Source of the DNA: Roridomyces roridus
Taxonomy: Eukaryota > Basidiomycota > Agaricomycetes > Agaricales > Mycenaceae
DNA: 64,000 nt
Direction of reading: 5' to 3'
Assembly (NCBI GenBank): GCA_029378245.1
Contig: JARKIF010000144.1
Span: 1-64,000, forward strand
The notes under the pieces are model-generated. The model did no database searches. It had not been told where the DNA came from and was given only the letters and a program-made list of their open reading frames with translations. A program made the translations under genes and the position numbers. Within the stretch, counting starts at the first letter, position 1. Every line of letters starts with the position of its first letter. Positions 22,385-33,182 of the stretch are shown here, one piece after another.

Positions 22385-23074
22385 GCCGCTTCGCCTCGGC
22401 GGTCAAGAAAATCAATAACCAAAAGATCCGCTCAGTTTCTCACGGTTTCTGGCAAAAAGGTGACAGCAGCATGTTCCGTAGATCGAAAAAGATGCTCCAT
22501 AGTTGGGGAGAAGCGGGCGAGGTTGAGCGACGATACCTCTGATGTTTCCTGTGAAGATTTTCCCATGAGCGAGATGAATCATGACACCGGCGAAAGTATG
22601 TACACTTGCTAGCCCCGCGCCGTCTTTGCGTGTTCCTTGTCCTTGGACAATGTACCGCATCTTGCCGTCGTCGTCATCGTCTGGGGCGTATCGCACAGTG
22701 TAGCGTGATCCAGCCCAGGTCCACACGCGGCACTTTCTGTATGCATTACATACCGAGGCTCCAAGTTCAGAGCTCCGGATACTCGCAAGAAATGAACGAC
22801 ACACGTACATGTCCGACCAGAAACTTCTAGCCTCCGGCGTGCCCTTCAAATCCGCCCAGGGGCGCTCGTCTCCCTCGATGCTAAATGTCTTGGAAACCCA
22901 ATTAATGGTAGCGACCAAGCCCGCCCGCGTGCCGGAAACCTCGGTCAATGTACGAGTTGAAGTCCAGCCCTTTGTCGCTGTGGTTATCGTGTACTGTATG
23001 GTTCCATCCGGTGCGGTGATGGCGCTATTGAGAAAGTCTCTCTCCTGGAATCGTAATGAGATGGCGCAAGACAT
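22385..23074 (-). pseudogene. DUF6593 family, copy 3, frameshifted near the C-terminus
   Basis: Starts MSCAISLRFQERDFLNSAIT at 23074. Exon 2 is KCRVWTWAGSRYTVRYAPDDD, and exon 3 is SSLNLARFSPTMEHLFRSTE. At about 22437-22445 one extra base relative to copies 2 and 4 shifts the frame and gives an early TGA. The lost part is the hydrophobic helix (ERIFWLLIFLTAEAKRRD), still readable in the next frame. The protein would therefore lack its C-terminal helix. It is convergent with copy 4's group and divergent from copies 1-2, showing repeated local duplication. Confidence 0.7.
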
Positions 23075-23349
23075 GGGGGATGTGAGAGTAGGGATACCGA
23101 CTTGCCCATCGAATTTGTAGTACTATAGCAAGCACGGTTGTATTTGCTGGTGAGTGGAATCTACAACGCCCGAGCGTCGACGCGGGTATCCAATGCGTAC
23201 CCAGACAAAATCATAACAGACCCAATGTTTCATGCCAAAGATATGGACGCCACATATGGCACACGCATGGAAATGAAGCACCGGGGGTGCCAGGAGGGTT
23301 ACGGTCCAACGGAGATAACCGCGTTGTTACTATTGCAACCCAGCACTCA

Positions 23350-23620
23350 ATAGCGCCGGACGAAAGGCTTCCCAGCCATGAGAGGATAGTCGTATCCCAT
23401 GACGGTGGCCAGCGCAGATGCAGCGGTGATGGTACGGTTGAGAAGGTTTTTCTGTTGGAATTGGAATGAGATGGCAAAATACATGGCGGGATGCAAGAGA
23501 AGGAATACCGAATCTCCGAGATGTATAATAGTAGCAAAGACGGTCGGAACTGTTGCTAGGTGGGAGGGAGTACTGTGTTAGGGAGTGAGTGGAATTTACA
23601 ACGCCCGAGCGTCGGCGGCG
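23350..23620 (-). pseudogene. DUF6593 remnant, copy 5 (5' part only)
   Basis: Only the start survives: MYFAISFQFQQKNLLN and TITA, then the reading frame decays. Its upstream flank (23580-23620, TACAACGCCCGAGCGTCG) repeats the flank of copy 3 (23155-23180), so the gene and promoter were duplicated together. Its downstream part (23360-23430) recurs in altered form at 23870-23945. Confidence 0.65.
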
Positions 23621-23990
23621 CAAGTCGATTCGGCGAGGGAATTGAGCTCATTCTGCCTCTGGATACACCGAATGACTGCAAGTGACGCATGCATCGATCC
23701 AGAAGTGCAGGAAACCCAAGGGTTCTGGCTGCTAGGAAATATTGCACATAGGAGTGCCGAGATGTCAGGATGGATGGTGCTCTCGGTAAAGAGGAAGGCC
23801 TCGGCACTCAAACAGGTAGGGATCCCTCGAGCTGGATTGAAGAGACAAGGCTGCGGTCCAGAAAGCGGGAAGTATAGCGCCAGACACGGACGAGAGGCAT
23901 CCCAGCCACATGAAGATATTAGTATCGCATGACGATAGAGGGGCAGATGCAGGTCAACTCGTTGCCTTGAGTTTACATACAGCATACACA

Positions 23991-25252
23991 CTACATGACC
24001 ATCCCGGGCTCCAGCTCGCCCAGGAGCATAGTCCCGTCCTTGCTCGACGTCAGTACTACAAATCAAGCAGTCAGCACTCAAAGAACGAGCCATAAGAAAG
24101 AAAAAGCACGCACTAATCGGCTCCTTGGGATGGAAATCCACCGACGTAACAGTCCCCTTGTGGCCCGGCAACTTGTACACCACCCGCCCGCTCTCTACAT
24201 CCCAAATACATACCATCCGATCCGCACCGCCCACAGCGACCCGTGCGCCCCCGTCGTTCCTACTCCACGCAGCGCGAAGGAGGGTGTGCTCAAAGCCCGC
24301 TGGAGCGCCCGTGAGGGTACGGTGAATGCGTGTCGGCGATGGGGCGAAGGGGCGGACATCGTGGATGAGCGTCACGCTGCTGAACGAGGGCGAGAGGAGG
24401 AATGAGCCATTGGGGGAGAGCGACAGCGAAGTAGGAGTGTCCGTGTGGCCCGTCAGCGTCGACAATTGAGTCCCCTTGCGGAGATCGTAGATGTGAATCT
24501 CGTTGTCGAGAGCTGCGGCGTAGACACTGGCACCGTCTGCACTCCAGCAGACCGCAGTCACGGGGCATCCCACCTCAAATTCAGCTATATGGTTCTTCCC
24601 ACCGTCCTCGCCACCATCCCAGACACGTACCGTGCCGTCGTCGGACCCCGTCACGACGAGCTCCGTCCCGCTACCCCCTGCCATCGTCCTGTCGACGCTA
24701 TTGATGATCTCACGGTGCGCACGGATCTTGCGTACGCGCTGCCCCGTGGTGACGTCCAGCGTGAGGAGCGTGTGGTCGGCGGAGACAGTGTAGAGCTGCG
24801 GCGAGCAGAGGGACCATTGGAGGTCGAGGATCGGCGCTTTTGTGAGGCTCGAGAGGAGCCCGTAGTTGGTATTCGGGGGGTACGTCCGCCAGAGGGCTGT
24901 GTCATGTTAGTTGGATAGGAAAGAGTGAAGGGGACGGCGACGCACAGACACTCCGATCCGCCGAGCACGCAGCGACATTTTGACCCGTCGGATCGAACCG
25001 ACAGCTGAGGATCTCGTTCTACCCTCCTCTTTAGTGGACATGTCATGGTATACAACGACGAGCACGCACGGAGTGGGCGCCAGCGAGACTGACAATGGGC
25101 GCTTCGAGATTGCTGGTGCGCTGGACGGTGCGGATGAGGCCCTTGCTCTTGTCTCCGCTCGAGGAAATGGCAATCTGGTTGGACGGCGGCGGCGTCGCCT
25201 TGGCGCGTTTGATGACGGTCCCGCCAGAGGGCGAGCCTGGTCGTTTGGACAT
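23991..25252 (-). CDS. SNRNP40: U5 snRNP 40 kDa protein, WD40 repeat splicing factor
   Basis: Starts MSKRPGSPSGGTVIKRAKAT at 25252, with a short charged leader and RTVQRTSNLEAPI as in this family. WD40 repeats follow: LTLDVTTGQRV, VTGSDDGTVRVWD, EIHIYDLRKGTQ, GHTDTPTSLSLSP, MVCIWDVESGRVVYKLPGHKGTV. The last exon is VLTSSKDGTMLLGELEP and the stop is at 23991-23993. Introns lie near 25040-25095, 24897-24955 and 24055-24110. The family forms a seven-blade propeller in the U5 small nuclear ribonucleoprotein and binds other spliceosome proteins in the nucleus. An internally deleted copy of this gene lies at 30900-31380. Confidence 0.88.
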
Positions 25253-25679
25253 GGCGCGGAGGAAGAGGAAGAAACGGTGGGTTAGGGTTAGGTCAATACA
25301 GGGCCAAACAACGTCACGACTTGTCAGCAAACCATCACCACCGCATCCTCGGCCGTCCTCAGTGTTCAAGGGAAGCCTCAATGCCTTGAAATTTCTGGTC
25401 AAACTCTTGCCTTTGACTCGTCAGCTTCCTCCCCAGCCAGTTGGAACCAGGTGCGGGGGCTGATTGGGGGCTGATCTCTCTCGTGGCGCTTGCTAACGGA
25501 ATGAAAGCATCCTTGGCCAGCTCAGCTCGGCTCAATAGAATATGTTTCTGGCTGGGTCTTCGGAAATTGGAATAGGGCAAGACCATTTTTTTCGGAGTAA
25601 CACCGTGACTTCAAAGTTTCGTGACGGGTGTTACCAGCCACGCATGTGAACCTCGTTCATACACAAACAAAGGTGTAAC
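25253..25679. other. 5' region of SNRNP40
   Basis: The first 100 bases (to about 25355) are duplicated at 31290-31380. No gene seen. Confidence 0.5.
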
Positions 25680-25910
25680 TTACGTCAAGGGTTCCGATCC
25701 CCAAGGATCGTTATAAGAGTACCCTCGTTTCCTTTCTTCATGTGTCCGCATTCTTCAAGGCTGACGGTTGTTCTGTTCTACAGCTGTCCAAGATGACTAT
25801 CGATTGGGTACGGGGATAACCTAAACCCATTCATCAAGGCCTCACGGAGGGTTCGTAGTGCAGAGCCGGGGTTCGACTCCCGATTCCGGATGGTTCTTGG
25901 TGGCGGAGAG
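25680..25910 (+). other. tRNA-like B-box motifs, no complete tRNA
   Basis: GGGTTCCGATCCCC at about 25689 and GGGGTTCGACTCCCG near 25873 resemble Pol III B boxes. The second T-stem has a mismatch, and no 5' acceptor strand pairs with the following bases. Confidence 0.4.
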
Positions 25911-26024
25911 TTTTCCCTCGCTTCACCTGTGGCAATAATCTTGATTTGCAGGCAGTGCCTCGATGCCCTAAGGACGGCGTATCTCTTTCTGAATGTTATC
26001 TAACCGGCGTCCATCGCGTATCGG

Positions 26025-26100
26025 CACTTGTACGTGTCATATCTTCCCTCGGCTTGGGCAACTCGGTGATATTGTAGTCGGCCCAGACGGGCGCGCAATG
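26025..26100 (-). pseudogene. Second fragment of a GT90/CAP10 glycosyltransferase gene
   Basis: Minus-strand reading gives WADYNITELPKPRED and, after a frameshift, TYKCRYAMDA. It corresponds to the WADYNITESPEPREDMYNF and YAMDADG part of the gene at 45011-46913. It keeps CGA (Arg) where the larger gene has TGA. The fragment joins directly to unrelated plus-strand exons (next entry). Confidence 0.7.
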
Positions 26101-26113
26101 CGGCATAGACGGA

Positions 26114-26511
26114 CGTGATCTCGCTTTCGGTGTGCAAGGACGGGCAGACGAGCGCGGATAGCTTTGCGGACGGGGTTGCCGCTGGTGCGGCGATTCATGT
26201 AAGTTTTTGTCTTCTTGCGTTGAAGTGACTGAGATTGGGATAGGCGCTGATCAACGTTCTCGGTGCGTTTCTGGCAGTCTGCTTCATTTCCCCGATGGAC
26301 TCTGATTCCGTGCATTGGCAGAAATGTATCCGAAATCGTACCGCGAGCTGATGTACACAACCTACGGTGTGTGCTTCACTTCTTCCCTCTCCCTTCTAAT
26401 CATGCCGCAGACAGAGTGAGCCTCCGACGGAGGTACACGCAAAGGCCGCAGTTGGCCCCTGGGCAGTTCACATCCAATTGTATGGTTTCCTTTGTGTGTG
26501 CTCACCCTATG
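26114..26511 (+). CDS. Gene fragment of unknown family, at least four exons
   Basis: Plus-strand exons with good splice sites give DGQTSADSFADGVAAGAAIH (to 26199), ALINVL, EMYPKSYRELMYTTY and DRVSLRRRYTQRPQLAPGQF. The phases agree across three introns of about 45-60 bases. I do not recognise the family. No start codon is evident: upstream the frame runs into the antisense GT90 fragment. It is probably a piece of a gene moved here, or a gene whose 5' end was replaced. Confidence 0.4.
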
Positions 26512-26830
26512 CTTAAGAATTCATGATTGGCTGGGATACCTCGCTCAGGTGAATCAGAAGCCCTTGATCAGCGCCCAAGGTTTGTTCTGATCGCAATAAG
26601 TTCGGCATCCCACGCTGATAACGATCCTTGCCATGAGAAGTTGGTTTGTGTACCTAGTAGGGTCGGCACAAGAGAGTTAAAAGACATAAGCCCAGGATAT
26701 GGCTCTTTCTTGTTAATCTTCTGAGCAGCCGATGAGAGATAATCAACCACCGTTGGGCGGCTGAATTTCCAAATATATCCTTGACATGTGGAAAGATGGT
26801 AACTCATCACGGGAGACGCCACACCTGACA
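26512..26830. other. AT-rich upstream region of the DUF6535 gene
   Basis: Short ORFs only. I see no gene or repeat structure that I can support. Confidence 0.4.
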
Positions 26831-26837
26831 TATAAAG
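26831..26837 (+). promoter_or_regulatory. TATA box of the DUF6535 gene
   Basis: TATAAAG, about 50 bases upstream of the ATG at 26882. Confidence 0.6.
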
Positions 26838-26881
26838 GGACCGGAAGTATGTGATTGACCTTCTGATCCCCCAATCACCAC

Positions 26882-29800
26882 ATGGAGTCTCTCCCTTCTG
26901 ACAAACAGGCTGGAGATGATTTCCCGGTTTTCTCAAACAGGGGGTAAGCCTACTTGGTCCCTGCTCTTCTTGATTTCTGAATACAATTCTAGATTCTTTG
27001 AAGAGCTTCAGAACTGTTTAAAAACTGTGGTGCAAGACAATCAGGAACAGATGAGAAGGTAAAATATGTGTCCCGTCTGGTATTAGTGTGTTTTATTGGT
27101 GCCCCCAGATTGGTTGAAGATCTCACACCAAAGAAACCCGTGGTGGACAAGAAGACAGAGTTCTGGAATGCATACAAAGCAGTCTCAGATGAATATGACC
27201 GGGAGTATCAACAAAAATATGGGACAGATCTGGATACAACCTTGATTTTTGTGTGTCTGCTTGGATGTCTGTCAAATCTTGACACTGATTTGATTTCCAC
27301 AGGCAGGTTTATTTTCTGCTGTCAGCTCAGCATTCATCATCCAAATTCAATCTGAGGTCCAAGTACCACACCCCTCAATTACAGTGCTGGTGGCCCAATG
27401 CCTACTCTATGTCAGCCTCAGTGCTACACTCCTCGCTGCCTTGCTGGCTGTGCTGGGAAAGCAATGGCTGATGTACTATTCTTTGGCTGGTGAAAGCCGA
27501 GGAACCATTGCAGAACGTGGGCTGGAGAGACAAAGAAAATTTGATGGTCTCCGCCGGTGGAAATTTGACGCCATCATGCAGTTATTTCCCCTGATGCTGC
27601 AATTTGCACTGCTTATATTTGCTGTGGCTCTCTCAGTATATCTGTGGACTGTTCACCTTGCATTGGCAATCACTGCCATCGTTTTCACAACCGCTGGCTT
27701 TATTTCCTATTGTGGTTTTCTTATATCTGCAGTGGCCTTTGCAGACTCTCCATTCCAAAGCCCTCTTGCTTATCCTTTGAGGCAAATGTGGATAGCCAGT
27801 GCTGATATTCTGGACAAAGCAGCTCATCTCCAAACCTATCAAGGAATTTGGAATAGCATATTGGAAGTAACTAGGGCCTTCTTCCAAGAACAAACTGTGA
27901 AATTAAAGAATACTTGGACCCATATCCGCCCACAATCTATTCTGCCGACAACCAGTGTCCCCTTCACCACAGGATCTGAACTCAAAGAATATCTGGTCCG
28001 TCCACGGGATGACCCCCTGGTGCCATCCCCCGAGGTCGAAGCAGTTTCGTGGATGATTGAAACATCGACAGACCCCAGGATTCTTTCTGTGTGTGCAGAA
28101 ATTGTTGTTGATATCCAGTGGCCATCTCATCTGGGAAATCTCCCAACACTGATGGCTCGATTACGGGATCACTTTCTACAGTGTGTTTATCATCAACAAT
28201 CAATGTTGGGCTATACCACAGTCTCTGGAGTTCGCGAGACTATGTCATCCTTGGCCACAAATTTTGGGCAAGCATATTGTACCCTGCGTGTGATTGACCC
28301 CACAGTGGAAGAAAGAGAGGGCTGGAATAAATTTTGGTCCCTAGTCGATGAAGTTGAAACCCCAGAAATAGAGAATGCACTCACAATTATGGCCGCACCA
28401 GCAAAGGATTTCTCTCCATCCAATTTGACCTTCACCTCTGATGTGCAAGCTGCTAGTTGGATATTCCATGTAGTTCCGTCCTTGTCATTGCGGAGTTCCA
28501 TGTTGAAAAAATTCCTGGAGAGAATTGGGAGCAGTGTTCATTCTTCCCTCGTTGCAGATTTCTTGTTTTGTGTCAACTCGTTCCTATCAGACAATTCAAA
28601 AAAAGAAGACATGGTTCGGATGCACAAAGAGTACGTATTGATTAATCTACGCACTCCAGAGCAGATCTAATTCTTCCCTAGTGGACAGGAACGCCCATTG
28701 TTTTTCCAACTCCTCAAGAATTTGAACACACAAGCTCGGAATACCAGCATACAGGCTGAAGATGTGCTTTCAATTCTCAAAAAGATCCTGCAGGTGTTAC
28801 AGCAGGCTCGGCCAGCACCAGTCATTCCAATCAGATATCATATAGAGCTCACATGGGTATTTGAAATGTGCCGAACCCTTGCTTCACCGGAAGCAAATGG
28901 GGAAGATTCAATGGATGTCATATACAGACTATTTGAGGTCATGGATATCCATACGTTGGATGCTGCAAAATTTGAAATTTTTATGTTATCTACAGACCAC
29001 ATTGAGTGGTTATATCAAGCATTAGCTCATGCTCTGCAATCTGAGCAGAAGCAAATGTTGGAGGCAGACAGTGTTGTGTTGGATTCTGAGTCAACTGCTC
29101 TCAAACTTACAAGAGCACTTCTCCAGTGTAGAGATGGTCTACATAATAAACCTCCCATTGAATTATTGAAAGTGCTTCTGCAACATTTTTCACTCTGTGC
29201 TCCATCCAACTTTCGGAACTGGGACCAAATTCTATCATTCCTGAATCATGCGAGCAAGGAAGTATGGTTCAATGACACAGATGTGCAGTCCATAGCACAG
29301 AACTTGAACATATGGCATCTGCTTGGGCAAATGGAAACTGAATGGTATATCATCGGGGGTGAATACTACAACATTGGCCGGAATCTGGCACACACCACAA
29401 GTTGGCATCCTTACATCCGTTCAGAGATATTCACATGGTTCAATCTGTGGACCCCATCATCCAGTGATCCTGACTACTCAACTCTGTCAAAACAATTTAC
29501 TTCGACTATCTGGGATGTATGGTGCATCAAAAACAGAGAAGTTGAGAGCAATTGGCAGAAACCAAGAGTCCTTGTGTCCACATTGCTGTGTTCAATCTGG
29601 GAGTCCTTTGCCTTCACAGGCGAACACCATCTGGATGCTCTTGGCCCACTGATCAAATCAACCATTTGGGCAGCCATGGGAAACCAACAGCAATTCTGGT
29701 CTTCAGATCTAGTTCCAGCTGCTGAACTCAGAGAATTGAATTTTTCCCTGGGAACCATGATTTTCACTGCCGCAGAGAAGTCAAGGTCCATACCATTACC

Positions 29801-29990
29801 AAGCCAACGAAGAAAAGATGATGAAGGACCGGAAAGACTTGAAACCCTGTTGCGGGATTTAGCAGAGACAGTTCGTGCATATGAACCACGAGAAGATGAT
29901 GATGACCACTGGACTCAAGTCTGGCAACAATTCAGAGTCAGATTGACTCTCTGGAACATACACAATAATTTTGAAATGTGTAGTTTGTAG
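26882..29990 (+). CDS. DUF6535 multi-pass membrane protein
   Basis: Starts MESLPSDKQAGDDFPVFSN. Exons are 26882 to about 26943, about 26993-27059, about 27108-27250, 27303-28630 and 28682-29990. Joining the last two across the GTACGT..CCCTAG intron gives HKDGQERPLFFQLLK, so the two long ORFs are one gene. The DUF6535 region is WNAYKAVSDEYDREY, TTLIFAGLFSAVSSAFIIQ and LGKQWLMYY, with four hydrophobic segments (27300-27350, 27390-27470, 27590-27660, 27670-27740). A soluble, probably helical C-terminal part of over 600 residues follows. DUF6535 is a mushroom-specific membrane family without known function. The gene is visibly richer in A+T than its neighbours. No frame damage is seen. Confidence 0.85.
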
Positions 29991-30900
29991 CCTGCTAGCA
30001 ATGAAGGTGGTTTTCCCCTCAATTGAAGTGTCCTTTATCTTAGACTAAGATTCCTACAACTATGTTTATTCATGTGCCGGCTGATCAAAGTAGTTCACGC
30101 AAGTGGTGTGGTGTGCCCCGTCTTGTGAGTAGCTCCACAAAGATTGTCCCTCATGCATGAAGGGGAGGAGTTGTCTACCGTTACATTGGGTGCAAATAGC
30201 CAAGAAGAACAAGCACGCAAGTGGGATCCAACGTGTCGTCAGGGATTCGAACCACTGGAGCAGATCTGATTAATTGATTCAACCTAGGTGCAATAATCAT
30301 GACTCCGGAACCTGGGTTTAATCTCATTCCAGTGGGTGTGCTTTGAATTCGGATCGCCGGGATGGTACGTATTCTTATACTCGGTATTCGTTTGACACAG
30401 AGGCTAGGAGCGTGAAAGAAGAATTCAATCCCAGCATCTACGTACAACAAACGACATGTACTTCCTCGACTCGACACGCCACCCACCGCCCGCCGGACCT
30501 ATCAACGACGAGAATCAACCTTATGTGACCCGGTAAGCCTATCTTGTAGACGAACGCACGCGGATACTTACATGGGAATTTGAGGACTCGACGGCGGCAC
30601 CTATAGAGCCTGCGTGGAGGGAGAGGAGGTCGTGCCGGGCCATAGGCCGAGATACGCTGCCGAGGGATGAGGCGAACATGGTAGCGGCGGTACCAGTAGA
30701 CACGACGAGATAGGTAGACGTGGGGAGGCAGCGGAGGGCAGACGAGTTGGGTTGGTCGTGTAGCTCATCGGAGAGCGCAGCAGGCAGGTTGAGCACAGTC
30801 TAGGAGAGGTGATGGTGGGTGCGAGTGGGGAGAAAAGCGGGACGGCGGCGACGGCGTCGTTAGAGTGGATGCGAACGGCTAAGGCGGTGAACCTGGCCTA
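29991..30900. other. Intergenic with tRNA-like B-box motifs
   Basis: GGTTCGAATCCCTGAC on the minus strand (about 30238-30253), GGGTTTAATCTCATTCC (30313) and GAATTCAATCCC (30420) on the plus strand. None folds into a full tRNA. A minus-strand ORF at 30539-30796 has no recognisable domain and is not called. Confidence 0.4.
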
Positions 30901-31380
30901 GATCTCTCAGCCGTTCGGGGAGAGCGAGAGCGAGGTGGACGTGTCCGTGTGTCCGGTGAGCATCGACAGCTGCGTCCCCTTGCGAAGGTCGTAGATGTGG
31001 ATCTCGTTGTCGAGTGCTGCGGCGTAGACACTCGCACCGTCGCAGCTATATGATTCTTCCACCGTCCTCGCCACCATCCTAGACACGTACCGTCCCGTCG
31101 TCGGATCCCGTCACAACGAGCTCCGTCCCGCTACCCCCCGCTGCCAGTGCGCTGGACGGTGCGAATGAGGCCCTTGCTCTTGTCTCCACTCGAGGAAATG
31201 GCAATCTGGTTAGACGGTGGCGGCGTCGCCTTGGCGCGTTTGATGACGGCCCCGCCAGAGGGCGAGCCTGGTCGTTTGGACATGGAGGAAGAAGAGGATG
31301 AAACGGTGGGTTAGGGTTAGGGCAATAGAGTGCCAAACAACATCACGCCTTGTCAGCAAACCATCACCACCGCATCGCCA
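30900..31380 (-). pseudogene. SNRNP40 duplicate with internal deletion
   Basis: Bases 30905-31135 match 24415-24672 and 31137-31380 match about 25110-25355, including the 5' flank of the true gene. About 440 bases between them are missing, taking out the exons that hold the first WD40 repeats. The 3' half of the gene is also absent, and a short deletion lies near 31035. A functional protein cannot be made. Confidence 0.85.
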
Positions 31381-32086
31381 GGTGGGCGCCAGTGTGCGGC
31401 GCTAACCCTGACACTAGTTGCACTGTGCAAATGGGATCTCTGTTGCCAGCGTTGAGTCGTCCAACAGTGTGGGTTTCGTGTGCACTGCGGTTTTTGCTCC
31501 TCGGAGTCCTCGCTCGGGCTCTGGATTCCCGATTCCGACGCCGTTTCGCCTCATCTTATCCGCGAGCACGGCCTCCCACTCGGTCCACGAGATCTGAGTG
31601 TGAAATCTGACTGTCGGCGCCAGGTGTCCCGCAAGCACGGACTGAGCAGCCCGCCTGGTGAGTCTTCTCGAGTAGCTTCGATTCACGGCGTCGAATTACC
31701 GCCAGCTAAATGCATGTACAGCAGTCTTGCGGCACGCCCCACACACGGACCGCGCCAGATTCTTCTACAAACGTACGAACGGGCAGTGTCCGCCGAGCAT
31801 GACTCAGTACTTCGGACATGAAATCGATGCCTATCGTTGGAATTCTGGGGCCACAGTCAGCGCAGGGAACCAGTTTGAGTCCCCGCGGCACCCGTCTATA
31901 GGACCTACCTGCCCAAATGCTGCTCAATACAATTGCCGGCTGGTTTTCACCAATTGCATATGCGTGCTAACAAGACCACGGAATAATCACTTGCTCATTC
32001 TTGACTCGATGGAGACTCAATGTCAGTTCCGTTACCGGCTGCTACTCATCCACGGCCCACGGGCTTCTCTCGCCGGTTCTCGAAAG
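31381..32086. other. Intergenic
   Basis: Scattered ORFs below 115 codons, with no recognisable domain. No gene called. Confidence 0.4.
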
Positions 32087-32093
32087 TATAAAT
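32087..32093 (+). promoter_or_regulatory. TATA box of the small secreted protein gene
   Basis: TATAAAT, 48 bases upstream of the ATG at 32135. Confidence 0.65.
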
Positions 32094-32134
32094 TGGCTCG
32101 ACGGGAGAGTGTTCAAGAATCAACTCAAACCACA

Positions 32135-32703
32135 ATGCGCTTCAACACTCTCTTCTTCACTGCGCTCGCAGGGTTCATTACCACCGCCGTTGCCCAGGCT
32201 GGATTTTGCCCTGAAGCTGCACGGTTCGGGAATATCGCCGTCTCCCCGTCGACTCTCGCGCCCGGCCAGGTATGTAGAGTATCCCGCCTTTGCCTCTGAT
32301 GCTCTGTTAACCAACCTCATTCACTGCAGACCATGACCATAACCACCAACCTCACCTGCGCGGTGGAGCTGGGCGATACGCCCACCTTCCTCGATTACTA
32401 CGTCGATGGCTCCTCGGAGCACAACATCGGCGGCCCCGTCTTGATCGCGCGCCGCACGTACGACGCGTCGACGTCGCCCCCGTTGGACACGTTCACAACC
32501 ACGGTAAGAATCCAAATCATTATTTATTTTCAGCATGTGATTCAAAGTACTTTCGACAGCTTCCCGTGTGGTTCTACATCCAGGACGCGACGTACTCTGT
32601 CCGCGTTGACAACTCCTTCGCCAGGCCTGGTCCTACTGGGGAAAGTGTGATCGAGGTTGGGGCTATTTCGACGGCGATTACTATTACTGGGTTGACTCAG
32701 TGA
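32135..32703 (+). CDS. Small secreted protein
   Basis: Three exons (32135-32270, 32330 to about 32501, about 32561-32703) encode about 150 residues. A signal peptide (MRFNTLFFTALAGFITTAVA) precedes AGFCPEAARFG and a beta-rich mature part (VSPSTLAPGQ, TMTITTNLTC, FLDYYVDG, LPVWFYIQDA, ITITGLTQ). Only two Cys are seen in the mature protein, so at most one disulphide. The pattern of short strands suggests an immunoglobulin-like or similar beta-sandwich, but I cannot assign a family. It converges with the cellobiohydrolase gene 480 bases away, and both products should be exported. Confidence 0.8.
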
Positions 32704-33182
32704 GTGGGGGATTGAAAGTTTTCCTGTGACCTCGTCTCTACTGTTTCGGATGCACTATATGCAAAGTTTGCGAGTCGAACGAGCCTACTGGGACAAAATC
32801 CGTACAATGAATTGCGGTCCAAGTGTCTAGGTATCAGAATATACAAGCCCAAGGTCACAGCACAGCTGCAGCCCGCTAACCAAACCAGCAGAGCCGCAGA
32901 GCTGGGGATCAAATCATGATCTTCCATCATCGGCATCGCCTGGGATCTAGGTGTCGGAGGAGTCTGCAAGTGTTTTTTTCAAGACTACATGAATGAAGAG
33001 TGAGGCTTGCTGTACCCACTGACTTTGAGATTTCAATGAGAGTGTTTCAAACGAGTCGTGAGCTGCAGGGTAATTAACGTGACACGTCACATTCAAGTTG
33101 AGATTACATCGAAAAAGCGAAATCGTTAAAAGGAATTGTGTAGTGTGCTTTTTTCCACATCTATCCCTCTACCCCACATTTT
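32704..33182. other. Intergenic between two convergent genes
   Basis: Two 3' ends face each other here. Nothing further is seen. Confidence 0.5.

Noticed and set aside
26527..26936. ORFs on both strands before the DUF6535 gene
   Set aside because: No domain and no splicing; a possible transposon relic on the minus strand could not be supported.
28698..29990. Separate gene starting at 28698
   Set aside because: The preceding GTACGT..CCCTAG intron joins it in frame to the DUF6535 exon, so it is the 3' exon of the same gene.
30539..30796. Minus-strand ORF of 85 codons
   Set aside because: No recognisable domain and no splice-linked exons; it lies next to the SNRNP40 duplicate but does not match it.
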